From CAG-488 sp051881315 (lineage in GTDB: Bacteria; Bacillota; Clostridia; Oscillospirales; Acutalibacteraceae): a stretch of 14,066 nt of DNA. The stretch lies in NCBI GenBank assembly GCA_051881315.1, contig JBJEPQ010000014.1, positions 1-14,066 on the forward strand, in the 5' to 3' direction. The notes beneath the pieces are model-generated. The model did not search any database. It was not told where the DNA came from and saw only the letters and a list, made by a program, of their open reading frames with translations. Made by a program: the position numbers and the translations under genes. This document shows positions 1 through 7,156 of the stretch, piece after piece. Within the stretch, counting starts at the first letter, position 1, and each line of letters opens with the position of its first letter.

Positions 1-1426
1 GCTTCCTCGGCTGTTTCAATTCTTCTACCGCATTAGGAGCATCATACATCGGCAATCCTAAATCTCTCTTTACCTCTGCGATATATGCGGTATGTACTTT
101 GAAGCCGTATTTAGCTTCTATGTACTCCTTTATCATTTTGTAGGTCACTCGTTCCTTGGGCTTGTACTCTTCGGCTCTTTTAGCGATATTATCAAGCGGT
201 ACTTTTCCCTCACCTTCGCCAAACTCAACTTTTACATTGATATATCCGTCTGGCTTTTTGTGGGAAAGCAGTACAACCGTCTCGACATGTGCGGTATGGG
301 GGAACATATCGACGGGTTGGATTTTTTTGACCTTATAGCCGTTGCGGGTGAGGTAGGCGAGGTCTCTCGCCTGAGTTTCGGGATTGCAGGAGATGTAAAC
401 GATCTTCTTCGGGCTGAGCGTAATGACGGAGGAAAGAAACGCCTTGTCGCTTCCTGCCCTCGGCGGATCCATAAACACAACGTCCGCTTTTTCGCCGTCA
501 GCCGCCATATCCGTCATAAACTCGCCTGCATCGGCACAGTAGAAACGAATATTTTTAATGCCGTTGAGCTTTGCGTTTTCTATCGCATCGTGCACCGCAT
601 CACGGTTGACTTCAACGCCGATGACCTCTTTTGCCTGCTTGGCGGCGACGATGCCGATCGTGCCGATGCCGCAGTAGGCGTCAATAACCGTTTCCTTGCC
701 TGTCAGTTCGGCAAATTCCATTGCTTTCATATAGAGCTTTTCGGTCTGCACGGGATTTATCTGATAAAACGACTTGGCGGAAATTGAAAAGTCACAGCCG
801 CAGAGCGTGTCCGTAATCTTGCCCTTGCCGTAAAGCACCTTTTCTGTTTCGCCGAGCACCATACTCGTGTCGGAATTGTTGATATTCTGAATTATCGTTG
901 TAATTTCGGGGTGGGCTTCGAGCAACTCTTTGACAAAGGCGTTCTTCCCGGGAAAGACGACCGTGCCCGTGACGAGGACGACCATTATTTCGCCGCTTTT
1001 AAATCCGCGCTTGACAAGCACATGACGCAGAAATCCCGTGCCCCTGTCCTCGTTGTAGGCGGTCATACGGTATTTCGGCATCATTGAGCGTATCGTGACG
1101 ATTATTTCGTCCGCTTTCCTGTCCTCAATTTTGCACCTGTCGATACAAACAATTCGGTGAGACTTGGACTGATAAACTCCCGATATGATTCTGCCGCCCC
1201 GTGTTGAGCCGAACGCCGCCTGCACCTTGTTGCGGTAATGGTATGGGTGTTCCATACCGATGATTTTGTCAACATGGCAGTATTTGCCGAGGAGCTTGAC
1301 TACCTTTGCTTCCTTGAAGCTGAGCTGGCGTTCGTATGTCATATTCTGAAGCTGACAGCCGCCGCATTTTCCTGCGACGGGACAAAAGCTCATTTTCTGT
1401 TCTTTTTTCGATCTTTTATCGTTCAT
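1..1426 (-). CDS. rlmD: 23S rRNA (uracil-C5)-methyltransferase RlmD/RumA family, with C-terminal extension; 3' end outside window
   Basis: SAM-dependent enzyme of the TrmA/RumA family that makes 5-methyluridine in 23S rRNA (E. coli RlmD acts on U1939; the exact target here is inferred). The minus frame is open from ATG at 1426 to the window edge (475 codons seen, no stop). Visible: a [4Fe-4S] pattern C15-x5-C21-x2-C24 with C98 as likely fourth ligand; FYQINP; SAM motif DAYCGIGTIG at 249-258; DPPRAG; and SCNPET with catalytic Cys347. The N-terminal TRAM domain of E. coli RlmD is absent. The enzyme core ends near residue 388 and is followed by at least 87 more residues rich in Lys/Glu (KYGFKVHTAYIAEVKRDLGL), an added domain. 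An AAGGA ribosome binding site lies 8 bases before the ATG. The start overlaps the transporter gene by 11 bases, suggesting coupling as the last visible gene of the operon. RlmCD-type specificity is possible. Confidence 0.9.
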   Translation of the reverse strand, partial: MNDKRSKKEQKMSFCPVAGKCGGCQLQNMTYERQLSFKEAKVVKLLGKYCHVDKIIGMEHPYHYRNKVQAAFGSTRGGRIISGVYQSKSHRIVCIDRCKIEDRKADEIIVTIRSMMPKYRMTAYNEDRGTGFLRHVLVKRGFKSGEIMVVLVTGTVVFPGKNAFVKELLEAHPEITTIIQNINNSDTSMVLGETEKVLYGKGKITDTLCGCDFSISAKSFYQINPVQTEKLYMKAMEFAELTGKETVIDAYCGIGTIGIVAAKQAKEVIGVEVNRDAVHDAIENAKLNGIKNIRFYCADAGEFMTDMAADGEKADVVFMDPPRAGSDKAFLSSVITLSPKKIVYISCNPETQARDLAYLTRNGYKVKKIQPVDMFPHTAHVETVVLLSHKKPDGYINVKVEFGEGEGKVPLDNIAKRAEEYKPKERVTYKMIKEYIEAKYGFKVHTAYIAEVKRDLGLPMYDAPNAVEELKQPRK

Positions 1427-2636
1427 CTTTTTGTTCCTTATTCAGTATGTTGCAGACTGCGATCGCCGCCGTGCCGAGCAGGGCAATGACGATCCAGCTT
1501 GTTATTGTGCCGCTCCAGCCGAATTTATCGGAGAGAAGCGCAAAGCCGTATGCCGATGCCGCAGAGCCTACATAGGTCATAAAATTGAGCGTTCCCGAAA
1601 GCTCGGAAACATTTTCATTGTTGCCGTAAATTCCGGGGATAAAGCTTATCAGCACAAGATTTACGCCGTGCATACAGGCGACGATCAGAGCCGACATCAA
1701 CGCTGTGAGAATAACGGAGCGACCTCCGATAATGACGAGAACAACTGCGGCGAGTGCGCCCAATGCAAAGATTGAAAATACACATCTGAACGGCCTCTTG
1801 CCCGTCTTGTTGTAAAAAAGCGAGGTGAGACTGAGGCTGAGATATGAAAAAACGGGAATAGCCGCACCGGTCAGAATAGATTTTTCACTGCTGAGACCGA
1901 AGGCTTCGTATATGTAGGTCGGGAGCCAGGTTGTAACTCCGTCACGAAGTGCGCCCTGGAAGAATATTGCGGCGAGGGTGAATACAAGCAAGCCGATCGG
2001 CATTGCAGGAGTGTGTTTTGATCTTTTCTTTACGCTCTTTTGCAGGGCATAGGTAATGTCGGCTGATTTTTCGATTTTGGTCAGCATAATAAACCACACA
2101 AAAGCCATTGCCGCACCGCAGAAAGACGTGATGAAGAAAACGCCTTTCCAGCTCCAGACGGAAATTACCGCAGGGGAGAGCAGATAAATCAGTATTGTTG
2201 CGACCGTACTGCCGAGACTTGCCCGAACACAGCCCTTGTTGAAGTCGTCCTCGTTCATTGCCGTTTTCATTATCTTGATCATCGGCGGCCACATGAGCGA
2301 CTGAGCAAGTCCGTTAATACCCCAGACAAGGCACATCGGCACGGCACCCCTGACAAACGGAATGAGTAAATTCATTGCCGCAGTAATCGAGAAGCCGAGA
2401 GTCATCAGTCTCTTGGGATCGAAGCGGTCGCCGAGCTTGCCGCTGACAAGCTGACCTACGCCGTATGTGATGAAGCCGACCGTTGTGACCGCACCTGCCG
2501 CTGTTTTGCCGATGTATCCGTCGGATATTACGGCGGCGATTACGGCGGCAAAATTTATCCTTGTCAGATAGCTGACGAAGTAGGCAAGGGAGCAGAGAAA
2601 AATAAGTTTTTTTGAATATTTTGCGTCAAGCTTCAT
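1416..2636 (-). CDS. MFS transporter, organophosphate:phosphate antiporter (OPA/GlpT-UhpT)-like
   Basis: Polytopic inner-membrane carrier of 406 residues with about 12 hydrophobic segments, a normal length for the major facilitator superfamily. Visible motifs: YLTRINFAA near the end of helix 1, with Arg26 in the place of the first substrate-binding arginine of GlpT/UhpT; the MFS loop motif GKLGDRFDPKRL at 66-77; and RDGVTTWLPTYIYE starting at Arg231, which aligns well with the GlpT region carrying the second essential arginine. Keeping both arginines supports a phosphorylated-sugar or glycerol-phosphate type substrate exchanged for phosphate, but the substrate cannot be read from sequence. 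The start codon overlaps the tex stop in an ATGA arrangement and there is no strong ribosome binding site, so translation probably depends on reinitiation after tex. The end overlaps rlmD by 11 bases. Confidence 0.88.
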   Translation of the reverse strand: MKLDAKYSKKLIFLCSLAYFVSYLTRINFAAVIAAVISDGYIGKTAAGAVTTVGFITYGVGQLVSGKLGDRFDPKRLMTLGFSITAAMNLLIPFVRGAVPMCLVWGINGLAQSLMWPPMIKIMKTAMNEDDFNKGCVRASLGSTVATILIYLLSPAVISVWSWKGVFFITSFCGAAMAFVWFIMLTKIEKSADITYALQKSVKKRSKHTPAMPIGLLVFTLAAIFFQGALRDGVTTWLPTYIYEAFGLSSEKSILTGAAIPVFSYLSLSLTSLFYNKTGKRPFRCVFSIFALGALAAVVLVIIGGRSVILTALMSALIVACMHGVNLVLISFIPGIYGNNENVSELSGTLNFMTYVGSAASAYGFALLSDKFGWSGTITSWIVIALLGTAAIAVCNILNKEQKDER

Positions 2637-4795
2637 CGTTCGTTCTCATTGGGCTTTTTCATTGTAAGAGAAATACGCTTCTTTTCGAGGTTTACATCAA
2701 GCACCCAAACCGTGACGATCTGTCCGACCTTGAGCACCTCGGACGGGTGCTTTATATAGCGGTCGGTGATCTGCGAAACATGGACAAGACCGTCCTGATG
2801 AACGCCTATGTCGATGAATGCACCGAAGTCGATAACGTTTCTGACCGTGCCCTTCAATTCCATACCCTTTTTCAGGTCTTTCATCTCCATAACATCGGTA
2901 CGAAGCATCGGCGGCGGAAGCTCGTCACGGGGATCACGTCCCGGACGGGAAAGCTCCTTTACAATGTCCTGCATTGTCGGAACACCCACGCCGATCTTTT
3001 CGGCAACCTTTTCTTCGCCGAAAGAGGCGATTTTTTCATTTATGCCGTCAAGTTTATTGTTTGCGGCATCGTTTACCGTGTAGCCGCAGATCTCAAGCAG
3101 AGCCTTTGCGGCGGTATAGCTTTCGGGGTGAACGCCCGTGTTGTCAAGCAGATTTTTGCTTTCGGGCACACGCATAAATCCGGCGCACTGCTCAAAGGCC
3201 TTTGCGCCGAGCTTGGGAACTTTTTTAAGCTGTGAACGTGAGGTGAAAGCTCCGTTTTCCTCACGGTAGGAAACAATGTTTTTCGCAACGGTCGAGTTTA
3301 TTCCCGCAACCCTTGTCAGCAGGGAGGGCGAGGCGGTGTTTACATCAACTCCGACCGTGTTTACCGCATCCTCGACAACTCCGTCAAGGGCGTTGCTCAG
3401 ATCCTTTTGGGGCATATCGTGCTGATACTGACCTACGCCGATTGCTTTCGGATCAATCTTGACAAGCTCTGCAAGGGGATCCTGAAGACGCCTTGCGATA
3501 GACACTGCGCTCCTGAGTGAAACATCAAACTGAGGGAATTCCTCGGCGGCAAGCTTGGAGGCGGAATAGACCGAAGCTCCTGCCTCGCTGACGACCATAT
3601 ATTTTGCGTCGGTGTTAAGCTCTTTGAGAAGCTCTGCGGTGAAGATTTCCGTCTCCTTGGAGGCGGTTCCGTTGCCGATCGCAATTATCTGAACACCGTA
3701 TTTTATAATTAAGTTTTTGATAAGCGTTTTTGCCTGCGCTTGCTGAGCGGCGGAAAGAGTGATATATGCCACTCCCGTGTCAAGCACCCTGCCTGTTGCG
3801 TCAACAACGGCTACCTTACAGCCTGTGCGGTAGCCGGGATCAAGACCGATGGCGACCTTGCCCTTGACGGGCGGCTGGAGCAGAAGCTCCTTGACATTGA
3901 GCGAAAAGTTCTTTATTGATGAAACGCAAGCTCTTTCGGTCAATGCAGAACGGATTTCTCTTTCTACTGACGGGAAGATAAGTCTGTCGTAAGCGTCAAC
4001 GCCTGCTTCACGGACGGTATCGGTGCAGGGTGAGCCGTTGTCGCCGAGAGTTTCGGAGGCGATGACATTGAGAGCCTTTACTCTGTCGAGTTCAAGACTT
4101 ACTTTCAGGAAATCCTCTTTTTCTCCTCGGTTTACAGCGAGAATTCTGTGGTCTGCAATTTTGCTGATCGGCTCGGAATAGTCGTAATACTGCTCGTAAA
4201 CGCTGTCCGCTTCGGGATCGCTCGCCTTGACCTTGACCGTGCCGACAACGTTTAGCAGGTTTTTCAGCCTGCGGCGAATGTCGGGCATATCGGAAATATC
4301 CTCGGCGATGATATCCATTGCGCCCTGAAGAGCGTCCTCTGCCGTGGGAACTTCTTCGGTTATGTAGTCCTTTGCAAGCTCAAGAGCTGTCGGACTGTTT
4401 GGAGTCTGGAGATAAATGGCCTGTGCAAGGGGTTCAAGTCCCTTTTCTCTTGCAACCGAGGCTCTCGTCTTTCTTTTGGGCTTGAACGGACGGTAAATGT
4501 CCTCAAGCTCGGCAAGGGTTGCCGCTTTTTCGAGAGCGGCGGAGATTTCGTCAGTCAGCTTTTCCTGAGCTTCGATAGACGAGCGTATTTCCTCACGGCG
4601 CTTGTCCAGATTGCGGAGATATTCCAAACGCTCGGAAATTTCACGGAGCGTCTGATCGTCAAGAGTGCCGTGAGCCTCTTTTCTGTATCGTGCGATAAAG
4701 GGAATAGTGTTGCCGTCGTCAATGAGAGCGACAACATTTTCCACCTGCCACTTTTTTAAATTAAATTCGTTTGTAAGGGTGAGAATTATATCCAT
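2633..4795 (-). CDS. tex: Tex-family RNA-binding transcription accessory protein (YhgF/YdcI-like)
   Basis: Cytoplasmic nucleic-acid-binding protein of 720 residues, the usual size for Gram-positive Tex (B. subtilis YdcI type). Domain order seen: Tex N-terminal helical region with FIARYRKEAHGTLDD; a YqgF/RuvX-like RNase H fold from about residue 315 (AIGLDPGYRTG), continuing with GNGTASKE and the family hallmark DPKAIGVGQYQHDM; tandem helix-hairpin-helix segments around 490-560 (VAGINSTVAKNIV, VPKLGAKAFEQCAGF); and a C-terminal S1 domain from about 642 to 716 (GTVRNVIDFGAFIDIG, GLVHVSQI). Known Tex proteins bind RNA and associate with the transcription machinery; the precise role is unsettled. 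The gene starts 3 bases after the helicase-loader stop, with GAGG as ribosome binding site inside that gene's end, so it belongs to the dnaD operon. The last codons overlap the transporter start by 4 bases. Confidence 0.96.
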   Translation of the reverse strand: MDIILTLTNEFNLKKWQVENVVALIDDGNTIPFIARYRKEAHGTLDDQTLREISERLEYLRNLDKRREEIRSSIEAQEKLTDEISAALEKAATLAELEDIYRPFKPKRKTRASVAREKGLEPLAQAIYLQTPNSPTALELAKDYITEEVPTAEDALQGAMDIIAEDISDMPDIRRRLKNLLNVVGTVKVKASDPEADSVYEQYYDYSEPISKIADHRILAVNRGEKEDFLKVSLELDRVKALNVIASETLGDNGSPCTDTVREAGVDAYDRLIFPSVEREIRSALTERACVSSIKNFSLNVKELLLQPPVKGKVAIGLDPGYRTGCKVAVVDATGRVLDTGVAYITLSAAQQAQAKTLIKNLIIKYGVQIIAIGNGTASKETEIFTAELLKELNTDAKYMVVSEAGASVYSASKLAAEEFPQFDVSLRSAVSIARRLQDPLAELVKIDPKAIGVGQYQHDMPQKDLSNALDGVVEDAVNTVGVDVNTASPSLLTRVAGINSTVAKNIVSYREENGAFTSRSQLKKVPKLGAKAFEQCAGFMRVPESKNLLDNTGVHPESYTAAKALLEICGYTVNDAANNKLDGINEKIASFGEEKVAEKIGVGVPTMQDIVKELSRPGRDPRDELPPPMLRTDVMEMKDLKKGMELKGTVRNVIDFGAFIDIGVHQDGLVHVSQITDRYIKHPSEVLKVGQIVTVWVLDVNLEKKRISLTMKKPNENER

Positions 4796-4798
4796 AAA

Positions 4799-5764
4799 TT
4801 ACCTCGTCTTGATCTGTCTGATATCCGAGCCGTCAAAGTAGAGCATAACGTAATCGCTGAGTATTCTTGAAGCAATCCGTTCGCCGTAGGCTTTGGTGAG
4901 CTGTTCGGGCATGAGATTTGTGCTGATGATTGTCGGCTTGCCCTCAAGCTCCCTTGAATTGACTATGTTATAGAGGGCGGAAACGGTGAACTGAGTTGTA
5001 AATTCCGCTCCGAGATCGTCGATTATCAGAAGATCGCAGTCAAGTATTGTTTCTTCGGTGTTTGTGTCGGCTTTGCCGAATTTATCTTTTTCAAGCTTAT
5101 TAAAAAGGTTTTGCGCCGAGGAATAGATCACTCCGTAACCCTCCTCAACCGCCTTTCCTGCTATGGCAAGGGAGAGGTGTGTTTTGCCGAGTCCAGTTTT
5201 GCCGTAAAGAAGCAGGCTCGGAGAATGACGGCTGAAATCTGCGGCATATGCCTTGCAGTAATTCAGCACGCTTTCCATTCGCTTTTTCGGACTTGTACCT
5301 GCTCCGTCGGGATAGTAGTCGAGCTTGAAATTGTCAAAACGGCAGTTACCGACAGGGAGCTTTGAACAGAGCTTTTCATACTCTATGGATTTAAGAAGCT
5401 CCTTGAAACAGCCGCACATTATTCCGCTGACGAAGCCCTTGTCATCACATTTTTTGCAGGTGTAATGCACATCGAGCCAGTCCTCTGGAAAGCCGTTGCT
5501 TTTAAGAAGCAGACGACGCTGAGCCTGAGCCTCAAGATTTATTTCGGAAAGCTTCTGTATGTATTCCTTTGCGTCTGCCGCACCCATTCCTATCGCCTTG
5601 ATAGTCGCAAGTCCTGCCCGTGACATTTTTTCTTCGGCTTCAAGAATTTCGGGAGCGGTCTCAACGGCAATTCGGTGGTGCTCCTCACGCTCGGCAAGAG
5701 CACGGCTTCGTCTTTGAGCCAGCTCCTGTTCCGCTTTTTTGTAGGTTTCTTTGCTGTATGCCAT
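4799..5764 (-). CDS. dnaC: DnaC/DnaI-like replicative helicase loader (AAA+ ATPase)
   Basis: AAA+ ATPase of 321 residues expected to load the replicative helicase onto DNA, as DnaI does in Bacillus and DnaC in E. coli. Order of parts: a charged helical, probably coiled-coil N-terminus (1-90); a zinc-binding cluster C103-x2-C106-x10-C117-x-C119, as in the DnaI N-terminal domain; then the ATPase with Walker A GKTGLGKT at 188-195, Walker B LLIIDD at 245-250, sensor-1 STN at 281-283 and an arginine-finger region ERIASR at 295-300. The start follows the dnaD stop by 2 bases, with a strong AGGAAAGGAAG ribosome binding site 6 bases upstream of the ATG. Adjacency to a DnaD-domain gene supports a replication or restart role. 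A transposon-type IstB ATPase is less likely, because of the zinc cluster, the N-terminal helices and the operon context. Confidence 0.93.
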   Translation of the reverse strand: MAYSKETYKKAEQELAQRRSRALAEREEHHRIAVETAPEILEAEEKMSRAGLATIKAIGMGAADAKEYIQKLSEINLEAQAQRRLLLKSNGFPEDWLDVHYTCKKCDDKGFVSGIMCGCFKELLKSIEYEKLCSKLPVGNCRFDNFKLDYYPDGAGTSPKKRMESVLNYCKAYAADFSRHSPSLLLYGKTGLGKTHLSLAIAGKAVEEGYGVIYSSAQNLFNKLEKDKFGKADTNTEETILDCDLLIIDDLGAEFTTQFTVSALYNIVNSRELEGKPTIISTNLMPEQLTKAYGERIASRILSDYVMLYFDGSDIRQIKTR

Positions 5765-5766
5765 TG

Positions 5767-6750
5767 TCAGCTTCCTTTCCTGTAAACCGGCAGAGCCTCG
5801 CCTCTGTGGTTAAATTCATTGATATCGTATGACGCACCCGTTTCTTCGGCAGGCGCTTTTTTTCTGCGGTAGTCTTCCTTTTCCCTTTCGACATCTTCGG
5901 GAGTTTTGATACCCTTTGATTTCCAGTTCATAAGTATCTTGTTCATATAGGGAAAGCTTATTCGGCTTGTGTGGTTGAGCATCTCCTCATAAGCGAGATA
6001 TATCATTTCAACGTTGAATTTCAGCTCGACCGACCACGTTCTGAGATACGCCGACTGGGAGGAGGAGGGACGGGGATTCTGAATACCTGCCATTTCCGCA
6101 AATTCACTCCACAGCTTGTTGCAGGAATTGAGTATTTTTATCTGCTCGTCCGCCTTTTCGATGGTGTCGATCTCCATTTCGCCCCAGCTTTTTCCGACCT
6201 TTGATATGTAGGAAAAACCGCTCTTGCCGACCGATTTGCAGTAATCGACAAGCATATAAATAACCTCGATCGGCAGACCGTAGTGGTCGTGCATCATCAG
6301 CAGTATGCTTCGGCTGTCATAGCCGAGGGTTTTGCCGAGCATCTTCTCAATGTCCGAGAACATATTGAGAATTTCGGGATTTTCCTTACATCGTGCAGAG
6401 ATCTGCTCACCCGTGGGCTTTGATGCGGCAATTTCTCCGAGCTGTTTCGGCGTTTCCGTCTCCTGCGGCTTGACTTTTTCGACGGGAGCCGGAGCAGGAA
6501 CTAAAGGCTGATTATCACTTATCAGAATACCCCAGCCTGCAATGACGGTCAGCGCATCCTCAACGTCGGCTTCGCTGTAACCGATAGCCGCCGATATCGC
6601 CGACGGATCAATCGGATCGGACAAATGACGGCATATCCACAGAAGCGTCTTGAGCTGAGACGCGCTCGCTAATTTTATGTAGTTATCCACGACCTGCGAC
6701 GGCACGGCAAACATCGAGCCGAGAACAGCGGAATTGAAAATATACGACAT
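5767..6750 (-). CDS. dnaD: DnaD-domain replication initiation protein with two DnaD (DnaB_2) domains
   Basis: Firmicutes replication initiation/restart factor of 327 residues that helps remodel DNA and recruit the helicase and its loader. Seen: an N-terminal winged-helix-like region (about 12-80), a Pro/Glu/Lys linker (85-115), then two tandem DnaD domains. The first carries YISKVGKSW; the second carries YMNKILMNW followed by KGIKTPEDV, the YxxxIxxxW signature that marks DnaD DNA-binding tails. A basic, disordered C-terminus ends the protein. Two in-frame ATGs exist, at 6759 and 6750. I choose 6750 because the AAGGA ribosome binding site ends 8 bases before it but touches the earlier ATG. This is the first gene of the operon and lies just upstream of the helicase loader, a natural functional pair. 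The two-domain layout resembles clostridial DnaD proteins more than single-domain B. subtilis DnaD. Confidence 0.92.
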   Translation of the reverse strand: MSYIFNSAVLGSMFAVPSQVVDNYIKLASASQLKTLLWICRHLSDPIDPSAISAAIGYSEADVEDALTVIAGWGILISDNQPLVPAPAPVEKVKPQETETPKQLGEIAASKPTGEQISARCKENPEILNMFSDIEKMLGKTLGYDSRSILLMMHDHYGLPIEVIYMLVDYCKSVGKSGFSYISKVGKSWGEMEIDTIEKADEQIKILNSCNKLWSEFAEMAGIQNPRPSSSQSAYLRTWSVELKFNVEMIYLAYEEMLNHTSRISFPYMNKILMNWKSKGIKTPEDVEREKEDYRRKKAPAEETGASYDINEFNHRGEALPVYRKGS

Positions 6751-6758
6751 TGATAACA

Positions 6759-6767
6759 TCCTTTTTT
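6759..6767 (-). promoter_or_regulatory. Ribosome binding site deciding the dnaD start
   Basis: Read on the minus strand this is AAAAAAGGA. Its last base is the A of an upstream in-frame ATG at 6759, which is therefore too close to be used, while the ATG at 6750 sits at an 8-base spacing. This argues for the shorter protein. Confidence 0.7.
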
Positions 6768-6788
6768 ATGAATTGCATTTACCATAAC

Positions 6789-6817
6789 ATTATACACTTT
6801 TACGCCGCAAAATTAAA
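6789..6817 (-). promoter_or_regulatory. Putative sigma-A promoter of the dnaD operon
   Basis: On the minus strand a perfect TATAAT (-10) at 6794-6789 is preceded by a weak -35 (TTTAAT, 6817-6812) at 17 bases. Transcription would start near 6782 and give a short leader of about 30 bases before the dnaD ATG. A second TATAAT at 6830-6825 has no usable -35 and was not chosen. Confidence 0.5.
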
Positions 6818-7071
6818 CAGAAAAATTATATTTTACACGTCCCGTAAAAATATACAAGAGATTGTGGACGAACGTGTTTTTAATCACAATTTGCTCGACA
6901 AAAATGCCAAAAATCCGAGCTTTGCCGAAAAAGTTCATTATTAAAAAATCTGACTTGTTTTTCCACACAAAAGAATGGTTTTTTCAACAAAAATAAACTG
7001 AAAAAATGCGCCGTGGCATAGTTTACAAAAAACGGACTTTAATATTGTGCATTTATACTAAGATAATCAAC

Positions 7072-7100
7072 TTGAACTTTGACTTAAAATCCTTTATAAT
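7072..7100 (+). promoter_or_regulatory. Strong sigma-A promoter for the large secreted dockerin protein
   Basis: TTGAAC (-35, 7072-7077), a 17-base spacer and a perfect TATAAT (-10, 7095-7100). The expected start is near 7107, giving a leader of about 50 bases that contains the ribosome binding site AGGAG (7143-7147), 9 bases before the ATG. Confidence 0.8.
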
Positions 7101-7156
7101 AATATCTGTAATGGTATAGTCAGTTATCGAAATTAAAATATTAGGAGTGTTGTATT

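Larger units (their letters stand above)
6751..7156. other. AT-rich divergent intergenic region between dnaD and the dockerin-protein gene
   Basis: About 400 bases without a convincing gene. It holds the leftward dnaD promoter, the rightward promoter of the large secreted protein, a perfect 8-base inverted repeat TTTTTTCA/TGAAAAAA (6979-6986 and 6999-7006, 12-base loop) and one DnaA-box-like TTTTCCACA at 6959-6967. A short plus-strand reading frame crosses 6750-6944 but has no ribosome binding site and poor composition, so it is not called. The inverted repeat could be an operator or a weak bidirectional structure; nothing decides this. Confidence 0.6.

Noticed and set aside
92..787. 231-codon plus-strand open frame
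   Set aside because: It lies antisense to the well-supported rlmD frame, has no recognisable domain or ribosome binding site, and is explained by codon bias of the opposite strand.
1942..2292. 116-codon minus-strand frame inside the transporter gene
   Set aside because: It is a shifted frame of the MFS gene, with a low-complexity charged translation and no start signal.
2612..3235. 207-codon plus-strand open frame
   Set aside because: It is antisense to the S1 and helix-hairpin-helix part of tex and its translation has no protein-family features.
6684..6967. DnaA-box-like words (TTATCCACG inside dnaD, TTTTCCACA at 6959) suggesting a replication origin near dnaD
   Set aside because: There is one intergenic near-match and one coding match only, with no cluster, no DNA-unwinding repeats and no dnaA/dnaN nearby.
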